This document shows, piece by piece, positions 33,849-44,710 of a stretch of 64,000 nucleotides of DNA (positions are counted from its first letter, which is position 1; every line of letters begins with the position of its first letter). Position numbers and translations under genes: made by a program. The stretch spans positions 96,375 to 160,374 of the forward strand of contig JAMYWO010000009.1 of the NCBI GenBank assembly GCA_024220525.1, read 5' to 3'. The notes under the pieces were generated by a model, which was given only the letters and a program-made list of their open reading frames with translations, did not search any database and was not told the origin of the DNA. This DNA is from Cochliopodium minus (taxonomy: Eukaryota; Discosea; Himatismenida; Cochliopodiidae).

Positions 33849-36800
33849 ATGTCAAAAGAACAAGGGTAATTATATTTTTAATTTCAAAATCATAGGTTGA
33901 TATTAATCTTAATGTTGAAAATAGTAAAAAATAAATAGAAAGATTGGATTTTTTTTCATTTTCCAAAATTGATTATGACTTTATAATTTCAAAACAGTAT
34001 CCATTCCCAACAACTGGACAGGGAACAATGCACCTTTAGGAGTGAACATTCCTGTAAGAAGCAATATAATTTTATAAAATTTTCAAAAAAATAATTTTTC
34101 TGATTTTTTTATTACGTATATATTAATCCTATTTTTTAATAATCTTGAATAAGAACCAAATATTAAGAATAAATAAAGAAAATAAGAAAATAAAGAATAA
34201 TTATTGATATATTTGATATTTAAAAAATCACTTTTGATCTCATTTTAACATATAATCGATAAAATCACAATATTTACAACATATATTTCATTTTTAAAGC
34301 CAAGGACCACATCTGCTCCTCCAACCAATGATGTGAAGAAACCATTCGCCTCATCGAACCAAAATCAAAAACAAAACAATCAAAACTTTAATAGTGGCAA
34401 TCAACAAAATTTTCAAAACAATCAACAAAATAACAATCAGAACAACAATAAACAAAATAATAATATTTTCCAACCAAATAATAATAATAATCAATTCAAT
34501 CAAAAACAGAACAATCAGAATAACAATTATACAGGGAATAATAATCAACAAAACACAAATACAAACAATAATCAACAAATCAACAATCAGAATAACAATA
34601 CCACCCCACAAAAGAATACTTCTCCATCCAAACCCAACGAATCACCTTCCAAAATAAATTGGAATATGGGAGGATCAACTTATAAACCAACTACCACCAA
34701 TTTCTCTACTACTTCCCCAATCAGCACCAATTCCCAGCCTTATGTGCCAAAATCAAGCCCTAATAAATCCAGCCCCATTAAATTTACCAGCACCCCTTAT
34801 CAACCACAAGAAAACAGCAATTTGAGCAACATGGGAAATAATAGATTTTATAACAATAACAATTTTAATACAAATTACAATTCAGGAGGATATAATAATG
34901 GAGGAGGTTATGGAAATAATAATAATAATTTCCATTCAAGATCATACAATCCAAACAATACACAACAGTTCAACAATGTGCCAAACAGTCCAATTCCAAA
35001 CAGTCCACAAGTAAATAATCAAGTGAGCGCTCCACTAAATACTCCTTCTCCTTCTAAAGTTGTTCCTCCTCCATCAAGAGAAAAAAAGATTCTTTTTAAA
35101 GTAACAGATGGAAAAGTGATAACACCAAAGCTCACCGAAGAAGAAGAAATTCAAAAGAAAGAGGAAGAGAAGAAGAAGCAAGAGGAAGAGAAAAAGCAGA
35201 AAGAGGAAGAAGAGAAGAAGAAGAAAGAAGAAGAAGAGAAAAAGAAGAGGGAAGAAGAAGAGGAGAAGAAGAAGCAGGAGGAAGAGAAGAAGAAGCAAGA
35301 GGAAGAGGAAAAGAAGAAACAAGAAGAAGAAAGAAAGAAGAGAGAGGAAGAGGAAAGAAAGAAGAGAGAAGAAGAAGAGCGTCTTAGAAAAGAAGAAGAG
35401 GAAAAACACAGAAAGGAAGAAGAGAGAAAGAAAAAGGAGGAGGAGGAGAAGACTAAAAGAGAGATCCACAACAATGTAGAGAAGGAAGTCGGAGAAATAA
35501 AGTTGGGTCCTCAAAGCTCTAACAACAACAACAGAATCACTTTTGAGTTGGACTACTTGTTAAAGTTGAACCAAAATTACCATCTCATCGAAAAACCTAA
35601 GATGGACATCGATCTTAATGCTCACGTTAAAGATAAACCTCAAGCTGAAGGAAAGAAGTATGCTGGTACTTACAGTGGAACCACCAAAAAAGACAACAAA
35701 TACATCAAAAACAATTACAACAACAAAAAGAAAATCATCAAACCTAAAACTCCTATTCTGAAAACTACTGACAATGGATGGAAGTCTAACAGACAAAGAC
35801 CAAAAGAAGAAGTTGATGAAAATGAGGAGGTCATCAAACAAGTTAGAGATTGGCTCAACAAGTTGACTTTTGAAACTTTCAATAAGATCAGCGGAAAGAT
35901 CCAGACTTCTATTGACAACATTGATACTCTCAGAAACATCGTCAAGGTCATTTTCGACAAAGCTGTTACTGAAAACTTTTTTTGTTCCTTATATGCGGAA
36001 CTTTGCAAAATCTTGCAAGACAAATTTCCTTCTTTCACTTATATTGATGAGAATAACACAGAAAAAGAAGAAACCTTCAAAAAATATCTCCTCAATACTT
36101 GTCAAAAAGAATTTGAAAAAACAACACAAGAGCCCGAGGGATTGTCCAAGCAAGAGTTTGAAGATTGGAGAGTCCTGAACAAAAGATTGACACTCGGTAA
36201 CATCCGTTTCATCGGTGAGTTGTTCAAGTTGGAGATGTTGGGATCCAACATCATGCACATCTGTATAAAACAATTGCTCGAATGTGACGTCGAGAAGCCT
36301 AACGAAGAAGATATCGAACAATTGTGTAAATTGATCGAAAACGTAGGTGCTAAACTCGACACTGAAAAAGCAAAAGTTTGGATGGATCAATACTTTCATA
36401 GATTAATTATAATGTCCAAGAAAGTCTCCAACAGAGTAAAATTTATGGTTGAAGATCTCATCAGTTTGAGAAAAAGCAAATGGCTTTCCGTTAAATCTCA
36501 AGCAAAGGAGGTCATCAACAGCAACAGCAACAAAACTGCATCTCCTTCTCCAAAGAAGATCACCGTGTTGAAGAGAGACAACTCCAGCAGGGTCAACTTG
36601 AGCCAAAATAACAACAGCAAGCCTGAGAAGAAGTATCCTGACATCGATTTCTCCAAAGCCAAGAACGATTTCGAAGAGTATTTCGAGAACCAAGAGGCTG
36701 AAGATTTGGAAGATTACATCAGCAAATCTTTCAAGAAAACCGAGTACGCATTTTTGTTTGGAGAGGCCATCATCGATTACTCTGGTGATGCCAAAAAGCT

Positions 36801-37731
36801 GAGAAAAGTGATCGATCTGTTCACTCAAAACTACGAAGAACTCAAGTTCAAGAAGGAGGATTTCACTCTTGTTGTAGATTATTTATTGTACAAGTACCCT
36901 TTTGTTTATAAAGATTGCCCCAAGTTGGCAGATGCATTGGTTACCTTCTTTTTGCAATTGTTCACTTCTTTCCCTGAGGTGATCAATATGTCCCTCTTCA
37001 ACAAAGAAGAGTTTATTGCTTTAAGAAATTTGTCCACTAAGAGTAGATTGGGATGTGTTGGTGTTGCTGCAAAGATTTTTGGATCTTGTTGCGAGGAGTT
37101 GATGGATGATGAAAACTTCAAAGAAAACTTGAAAAAGCACAACATCAAACCTTCCCATTACTTGAAGGAGGAATCCAACGAAGAAGATCTCGAAGAGTTC
37201 TTCAGGGAATTCGAATTTGATCCATCTTTCTTCCAAGAAGCAAGCCCGATCGACATCGTCAAGAAATCTTTCAAAGCAAAGAAGACTGCGACCGAGATCG
37301 TCAAAGAGCTCAAGGAAACCGTTCCTGAAGGTACCTTGAAGAAGTTCTCCTTTGTAGAAGAAGTTGTGGACGGCGTCATTGAGTATCTTGCCAGCACTTT
37401 AGGAAGAACCACTTACAAGTCTACTGATGATTTAGGAGACCTCTTGGAGAAGGAGGCTTCCTTTTGGAAAGAATATCACAGTGTCGTCTCCAGTTTTTCT
37501 TCGCAAGAAGATTCCCGCTGTTTAATTCTCGACAGGGTTTCCATCAAGCATTCCACCGAAAACTACAACAAGTGTTGGATCGAAAGGTTTTTTCAGTATT
37601 TATTGAACTACAAAGTTGTCAGTGAGACTGACTTCAACAAGTGGTCTGATCTTGTAAAGTCCAAGTCTGATCACAAGAAGTCTCTTGATGATCTCTCCTC
37701 CTTTTTCAACGTTCTCAATGAGAAGAAGTAA
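33849..37731 (+). CDS. Translation initiation factor eIF4G
   Basis: One large exon from about 34300 to the stop at 37731 holds about 1140 residues, preceded by an exon at about 33999-34053 (IPNNWTGNNAPLGVNIP). A first exon at 33849 (ATG) is likely, but its splice phase misses by one base, so the exact start is open. Domains: an Asn/Gln-rich N-terminus; a 100-residue Glu/Lys helix (35139-35460); a probable eIF4E-binding helix FELDYLL at about 35542 (Tyr of YxxxxLL replaced by Phe); a MIF4G domain (VIKQVRDWLNKLTFETFNKI, IRFIGELFKLEML); an MA3-like domain (FENQEAEDLEDYISKSF); and a C-terminal helical region. As the scaffold of eIF4F, it links cap-bound eIF4E, eIF4A and eIF3 in the cytoplasm. Confidence 0.88.
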
Positions 37732-37882
37732 AAATGGACCCCCTCTCTTTTTTTTGCTTCCACTGCCCCCAAATCAGATTTTCAAAAAAAAAAAACTTAT
37801 TTAAAAAAAAATAAAATAAAAATAAAAAATATAAAATATAAAAAAAAAAAAATTGAAACCTTTTATTTTTATTTCTTCAACT

Positions 37883-40673
37883 ATGGATCATATTTGCCTT
37901 TTTGAGACCATTTTGCCTGCACAAGTCAGAAGATATATCTTTATCAATTTCCTCGATATCACCTCTTTATGTAATTTGATGCTCTCCAACAAGAAATTTC
38001 TATCCTATGTCAATGATGAGGTTGTATGGAAAGGCCTCACCCTCATGAGATTTGGAAATATAAAGGAAGAGGGAGATTGGAAATCAAGATATAGGACATA
38101 TCACTTGGAAAATGACGGATATGTAAAAAAAAAAGAATCCATCTTTAAAGATATATCGGAAATAGTGCTTTTAATACTGATATTTTAAGCTTTTACAATA
38201 ATCTAATTATAAAATCTATTAATTTTAAAAATGAAATATACAACTTTGCCATTATAACAAACAATATTTTAAAAAAGCTCATTATTTGTTCAATGATTTC
38301 ATTTAATCTTGTTAATCATTCAAAAAAAATTTGAAAATTATTTAATTTCAAAAAAAAAATTAAAAAAAATTGTTCAGGGATCAACAGAAAATAGCAAGGG
38401 ACAATATTTCATCAATACTTTATCTCCTTTACAAGACATTCCTAAGGTGAGGGGTTTGGAGTTTGTGTGGTCACAGGTGGCGATTCCCAACGAATCTAAT
38501 TTCATCTCCTCTTTCAACAAACAATATCTCCTCTATTATAAAGAACAAAAAATGGTTTGTCAAAAAAATAAAATAAAAAAAAAATATAAAAAAAATTAAA
38601 AAAATTAATAAAATATTAAAAAAAAAAATCTATGTAAGAAAAAATTAAATTAATTCAGAATATTTTAATTCAAAAAAATTGAAAAATCAAATTAGATTAA
38701 AATAAAAATAAAAAAAAAAAATGAAAAAAAGATAGGATTAGATTTAAAACAAGGTTATTCATGTTGGTAAAAGATTTCATATTTTATTTTTTTTTTTCAA
38801 AAAAGTATTTTAAATTTTTACTGTTTTTTATTTTTTATTCTTATTTTTTATTTTATATTATTTTTTTCTTTTTAAAGGATGAAACAATTAAACATGTTTG
38901 AAGGGCACAACAATCAACATTGTCAATATTGCATTCATTTTTTGATCAATGATCATCTAATTATAACTGCACGGTAAAGATTTAACAAAAATTATGGCAA
39001 AAAAAAAAAACAAAAAAAAAATATAAAATAAAAAATAAAAAATAATGAAAAAAATAAAATTTTTTTTTTATTAGTACAACGATTGGAGCTTTTAATTTAA
39101 CAAATCAAAAATTCAAATGGAAACATACTTTTGATTATTTTGCTAATCCTGTAACCACTTTTTATTTTTTATTTTTTATTTTATTATATTTAATTTTTAT
39201 TTTCATTTTCATTTTTATTTTTATTTTTATTTTTATTATTTATTATTTTTTATTATTATTTTGATAGGTTCCATTCACTAGTATTTTGAAAATATGGGAC
39301 AATAAAGTGGTATTTCTCTCCACTTCTTCACTGAAAGCAATCTGCTTAGAAACGGGGAAAATAGAATTGGATATCACTATCCCCCTTTACATGGCTTATT
39401 ACTCTTATGCCAACAAAATTGTCATAGGTTTTTAATTTGATTTTTTTTTATTTTTTTTATTTTTTAATATTTTTTATTTTTTTATTTTTTTTTATTTTAT
39501 TTTTTTATTTTTAGAAAAAAACATTTTGTGTTGCCATACCAATAAACAAGTAATTGTGATTGACTTGAAGAAGAAAAAACAACTCTACAACTTTGAAATA
39601 GAAAGCAACAAGACAGTTGTAAAAAACAAAATATTTGAAATTATTTTTTTTTGAATTTTTTTTTTAATTTTTTTGATTTTTTATGCTTTTCATTTTTATA
39701 TTTTTTTGTTTTTTCATTATATTATTTTATTTTTTTTCATCAAACAATTTTTATTTTTTTATTTTATTTTTTTTATTAAACAATTTTATTTTTCTATAAT
39801 ACAAATTTCATTTAACAATTCCATTAATTTATTTTCATTTGTTTTTTTATTTTGAATAAAGATATTGCATAAAAGATGGATTTTAATTAATGGAGTATTA
39901 TTTTCCATCATGGATGGATCAGTATACTATTTAAATCTGAATGTCGTTGATGAACATCTCATGTGTTTCATCAAAATAGATTTGGGATATTTGTCTTTCG
40001 AGGAAATCAACTTTTGCCAAGGTATATTTTTTAATTGTATCAAAATCATTTAAATAAATTCTTTTTTTTTATAATAAAATTATTATAAAATTTTTTTAAT
40101 TTATGTTTCAAAAAAAAAAAAAATAGAAAACATATTTTTAACTGACTCAAAAAAAAATTTTTTTTTTTTTTTTATTTCACTTTAATTTGATGCATAAATT
40201 TTTGCAAAAATTCATTGAAGAATTTTTATATTAATATTAAAATTTATCTATTAAAATTAGGTGTTGGTCTCATTTTAATTCCTACAACATTTTCAAATAT
40301 AATAATTCTGCCAATAAAATTTGGTGATGAAATACTTTTTGGAAAGATGATACCTATCGATTTCAAAGAAGAAAACGAAGACAAAGAACTTTCTCTCAAA
40401 ATAAACTCTCCTCCTTATGTTCTCTTTCATCCTTACCAATCTTATTTGTTTCTCAGAGGATCTTTAGGGACTAAATCGGATTTTGAGTACGTTTTTTGTG
40501 TTGATCTTAACAAACCAAAATATTTGTTCAAGTTTTCATGTGATAAGATGGATATCAAAAAAGATAATCTCAGATACACTCAAACCTCTGTCAAAAATAA
40601 AATGTACATGGACAAAAATTATAATCTTTATTTAACCTACCCTGACAAGATTGTTTCATTGAAGCTAATTTAA
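37883..40673 (+). CDS. F-box protein with a beta-propeller-like C-terminal part
   Basis: ATG 37883 begins MDHICLFETILPAQVRRYIF. An F-box follows (FINFLDITSLCNLMLSNKKF, VVWKGLTLMRFG). Later exons at about 38378-38554, 38878-38971, 39075-39150, 39268-39427, 39514-39620, 39861-40020 and 40260-40673 encode repeated four-strand blades (LKIWDNKVVFLSTSSLKAIC, KQVIVIDLKKKKQLYNFE, GVLFSIMDGSVYYLNL), as in WD40 or PQQ propellers, though the WD pair occurs only once. F-box/propeller proteins use the propeller to bind substrates for SCF ubiquitin ligases. Exon edges are approximate. The region 38123-38377 is probably one intron. The introns are long runs of T with A. Confidence 0.72.
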
Positions 40674-40781
40674 AAAGAAAGAAAGAAAGAAAAATAAAAA
40701 GTTTTTTTTTTTTAAAAGGAGTTTTTATTTTATATTTATTTCTTTCAAGGAAATTATTCTGTCAAAAAGGTTTTTTTTTCT

Positions 40782-41764
40782 TTATTTATCATTGTCGCTT
40801 CCAGAATTGTCATTGGAATTGTCTTTTTTTTTGTTAGTCTTTTTGATAATGGGGAGTTTATTGAGATCAGAGAGGGCTGATGAGTTTTTTTTGTTGTACT
40901 TATTGCGAGGGGATGTCATGTTGGGACTGTCCTCACGACCAGGGTGTGGGCTGACCAACAAGTCTTTCAAAGAATTCATGCTTTGATAGCCACCTAAAAA
41001 AAAAAAAATTTAATTATAATTAAAATTAAAATTAAAAAAAAATAAAAAAAATTTTACCTTTAAAATCATTTTGCTCTTCAGAAGAGCGCATTTTGAAAAT
41101 GGCGGAACAAGGAGGCATCAGTACGACGGGTTTTACCCAATGATTTTTGTGGGCATCAATGACTTGGTTAATAGATAAGAAGTTTTGTTCGCTTTTTTAA
41201 AAATTTTAAAAATTTAAAAATTAAAAAAAAATAAAAAAAATAAAAAAAATAAACAATGAATTTAAAAAATAAATAATAAAAAAAAAAATGAAATAAAAAT
41301 AATTAAAATAAGAAAAATAATTATGAAAAATATTTTTTTACCTAACTGACCAAATATCTGAACAATAAGAATGAGAGATTGGAGTATGGTACAATTGTCT
41401 TGATGGATGCACCCAAGAAATAACCCAGTTACTAACAAAAATAAATTATATCAAAAAAAAAAAATTAAAAAATTTTTAAAAAAATATTTATTGTAAAATT
41501 TAATAAAAAATTGAAAAATTTTATTAAAAAAAAATTATTTACCCATGAGATCTGCTGTATCTAACCAAAAATTCCCCTGGCTCTGCAAATTCCAAAAGAG
41601 TGACAGCTTTAAGAAAAATGATTTATTCAAAATAAAAAAAAAAATAAAAATAAAAAATAAAATTCGCCATAATAAATATGAAAAATGTAAAATGAAAAAT
41701 AAAAAATAAAAAATAAAAAATAAAAAATAAAAAATAAAAAATAAAAAATAAAAAATAAAAAATA
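40782..41764 (-). CDS. SH2-domain protein, C-terminal part only (cut at a single N)
   Basis: Four exons join in phase: 41543-41606, 41342-41431, 41058-41191, 40782-40993. They encode an SH2 domain (PGEFLVRYSRSHGNWVISWV, LYHTPISHSYCS, INQVIDAHKNHW), with the phosphotyrosine-pocket Arg in FLVRYS, and a Ser/Asn-rich basic tail ending in NDK. SH2 domains bind phosphotyrosine peptides. In amoebae they often sit at the C-terminus of SHK-type kinases, so a kinase may be encoded upstream, but that sequence is absent: upstream the intron runs into the heptamer repeat and the N at 41765. The truncation looks like an assembly break, not biology. Confidence 0.7.
41690..41764. repeat. AAAAAAT heptamer microsatellite
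   Basis: About ten tandem copies of a 7-bp unit (AAAAAAT) run directly up to the N at 41765. Such low-complexity DNA is a common place for contigs to end, which helps to explain the junction beside it. Confidence 0.9.
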
Positions 41765-41765
41765 N
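41765..41765. other. Single-N junction, probable misjoin
   Basis: Left of the N is the SH2 gene without its 5' exons. Right of it is sphingomyelinase copy 1 without its 3' exons. The right side is nearly identical to copy 2 (from about 45316) and the match stops at the N, within a few bases of the copy 2 splice acceptor. Two unrelated genes broken at one base point to a chimeric join. Confidence 0.75.
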
Positions 41766-44292
41766 AAATTTTATTTTCAAATATTTTTAAATGAGTAAAT
41801 TTAAATTTTTTTATTTAATATTAATATTGAAAATTTAATTTAAAATAAAATTACCAGTAGCTCTTGAATTAGTTCCATTTTCATAAAATACTTGGAATTC
41901 GTCAGTGTGAGTGTGACCCATGAACATTGCAGAAATGGTGTTTTCATATCTATTCACGATTTTGTAGAAAGTGTTTCCCCATGACCTAACCAACCAAAAA
42001 AATTTAATAAAGTGGGCAACATTAAAAAAGAAAATAAACAGATAATGGATATTAGATCGTTTACGCAATACAATCCTTGATACCAGTTGGAATATGAGCC
42101 TTTTAAAAAAAAATTTTTAAATTTTTAAGTTATTTATTTATTTTTCGTTTTAACTTTTTTTTTCATTAATTCTAATTTTTTTTGATTTTATTTTTTATTT
42201 TGATTTTACCAAAACGAAAACTTTTTCTTTGCTGTCTTCTGCGTTTTGCAAGGTTTTGATGGTCCACTGTAACATATTGGCAGGGTCTGTTTCGTTCAAA
42301 TAATTCCAGAAATTCAAGTTATTGCAAAAGTTGTCATTCATACTCAATATTCTCAATCCTAAAAATAAACAAGTATAAAAAATAAATGAAACAAAATGAG
42401 AATTAAATTTAAATATTTTAAATAAAATAATTAAATAAAAAAGAACGAAAATGTAGAAATTTAAATAATGAAATTCAATAAAACAATTTATTTATTTTTA
42501 CCAGGTTCAACAAGTTGAGTGTAAAATCCATTTTGAGAGAAAGATTCTACAGCTTCCGGAGTCAACCATTTGGAATATTTTTGAGCAATAGGAGCATACA
42601 ACCAGCTTGTCTTATTAACACGAAAATTGTTCACAGGACTCCCCTCATGATTTCTTTTGAAATGTGGAAAAATCAATAAATAAATTAAATTCTTTAATTT
42701 TAAAATAAATTATTTTAAATAAATTATAAACTTATTTTTAATTTTAACTAGAATTTATTATAATTGAAATTAAATTTTACCCAATCGCGGGATAGACAGT
42801 GATGTTCAGCTTTCCAAAAGTGTCCAATAAAACTTGGGAGATGAACAAAGAAAAATCCAAGTTAGTAGTTTCTGTTTGGTTCCATACGTTGTGAGGAGGC
42901 AAATCACCTGTCATGACGACAAACTTTGGTTTTACAGGAAGAGATGTGTTGAAATAGTTCATACCTAAAATTAAAAGTTTTTTTGATAAATTACTTGTCT
43001 ATTTTTACTTTTTTGTTTTTAATTTTTTTTTATTAATTTGATTTTTTTTTATTTTTTTAAAAAATTTCTTTACTCCAGTTCAATAAATCTGGATTTAAAT
43101 CACAACTATAATCTCCCCACTTTGCTGCAGATCCTGTTCCATTGTCTGATTTTCTGCAGCACAAAGGTTCTCCTGTAATAAAAAATAAGTTAATTAATCA
43201 AGGTTTGAGTTTTTAAATTTTTTATTTTTTTATTTTACCACAATTAGTAGGAGATCCTTGACAAAAAATGTTGGATGATCGAAAAAGAAATAACTTTTAA
43301 AAGAGAATATTACCTACAGAATATCTTGGGTCATAATGAATATCAGAAAGATGGAGAATGTAGTAGTTTTCTCCTGGAACAACCTATTATTTCAAAAAAT
43401 TTTTTAAAGAAAAAAAAGGGAAGCTAAAAAAGGATGCAAATAATTATGTAGAGTTGATTATTGCTGATTAATAAAAACTAAAAATTTTAAATGATTTGGT
43501 TTACGTGAGGGGGAACATATGGTGGCTTTGGTTTTGGGAAAACTGGGTTCCAAACGAATGGAATAGGCACAACAGAACAATAACCTAAAACAAAATAAAA
43601 ATTTTTGTTTATTCTTGTAGATTTGATTCTTATTTCGATTGTACGAAATTTAAAGTTTATTTTGGTTTTAATTTTTTATTTTGATTGATTTTTCGGTTCA
43701 ATTTGTTTTACCTATGTTTCCGCATACGATGTTAGAATCTAAATCTATTCCTGTTGCAAAAACATCTAACAACCATGGAACGAATTCTGCCAAAATTCCC
43801 TTGCATACTCTATCATCTTCTATTTTCAAAAGATCTGCACATACAGGATAGATTATTTTTTCTGCATCTTCTTCTGTTGTATTCATTTTGAATAAATTTC
43901 CAACCAATTCAAGAAAAAATTTGCAGGAGATGCCTATTTTTTCATTTATAAATCATACAAATTAAAAAATGATATTTTCAAAAGATATTTTCATCTAGAC
44001 ATGTCCAAAATTTACAACTTTGTTAGCGGATATAAATTATTTGCTAAAAAAATCTCTAATTTTCATCTATAATTTGTGATATTCTTCAAGTTGTTTGAAG
44101 ATCATTTTGATTGAAAAATAAATATATGTTTTTATATTTGTGATAAATGAATTATTGGTAGCTGTAAAAAATATATTTTTTTTGGTTACAATCAAGTTGA
44201 TCTCTCTTTTGTGGCAACTTTGGTGATGCTTCGACAACATTTGAAATCAAAATTGTCAAAAATAAAAAGAACAAGATCAATTTTCCTATCAT
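41766..44292 (-). CDS. Acid sphingomyelinase-like phosphodiesterase, copy 1 (3' end missing)
   Basis: Start MIGKLILFFLFLTILISNVV is a signal peptide (exon 44190-44292). Then come a saposin-B domain (ISCKFFLELVGNLFKM, KIIYPVCADLLKIEDDRVC, VCGNIG) and a calcineurin-type metallophosphoesterase with its metal-binding motifs: DIHYDP, MTGDLPPHN, NHEGSP, LAHIPTG and GHTHTDEF. This is the SMPD1 architecture. Such enzymes hydrolyse sphingomyelin or related phosphodiesters in lysosomes or outside the cell. The last readable exon ends RATG near 41855; the C-terminal exons present in copy 2 are missing at the N. The first intron (43934-44189) holds MITE copy D. Introns and exons are nearly identical to copy 2, so duplication is recent. 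Confidence 0.85.
43996..44058 (+). mobile_element. MITE copy D, 63 bp, internally deleted
   Basis: It starts TAGACATGTCCAAAATTTACAAC, carries TTGTTAGCGGATATAAAT and ends ATCTCTA. About 27 bp of the right-hand half are missing. It is flanked by a 9-bp duplication ATTTTCATC (43987-43995 and 44059-44067). The paralogous intron of copy 2 has a single ATTTTCATC at 47528-47536 and no insert. Confidence 0.9.
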
Positions 44293-44710
44293 TTTTTTTT
44301 TTTTTATTTCTATTTCAATAATTTAAATTGATTCTCTCTAATTACAAAACAAAGATATTTAAATTTTTAAACAGAATTTCTTAACAAAGTTTGATTTTAT
44401 TAATTCTTATCAAAGTTTTGAACAAAATTTTTTTTCCAAAGTTTGATTCTTTAAATAAAGTGAAACATAAATTGAGTTTTAGGAATGATTTTATCACAAT
44501 TCCAACAAACCAACGCACTTAAGCAATTTGTGCAAAGTTACCTCTCACGAATTTTACCATCCTCTAAAAGAAATTAAGTTACAACAAAAAATAAATAATG
44601 CTGGAACGTAATGTTTTCATTTTCATAATTTGTGGTGTTCTATTTTAAATTTTTTATCAATTTTTATTTTATTTTTAACAAAGATACTAAAGTAAAAAAA
44701 ATAATTAGTT
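44293..44710. other. Intergenic region between sphingomyelinase copies 1 and 2
   Basis: 418 bp, AT-rich, with no open frame of note on either strand. It should hold the promoter of copy 1 and the 3' end of copy 2. Confidence 0.45.

Noticed and set aside
35074-35514. Minus-strand open frames opposite eIF4G
   Set aside because: Antisense of the Glu/Lys helix; only Leu, Phe and Ser runs.
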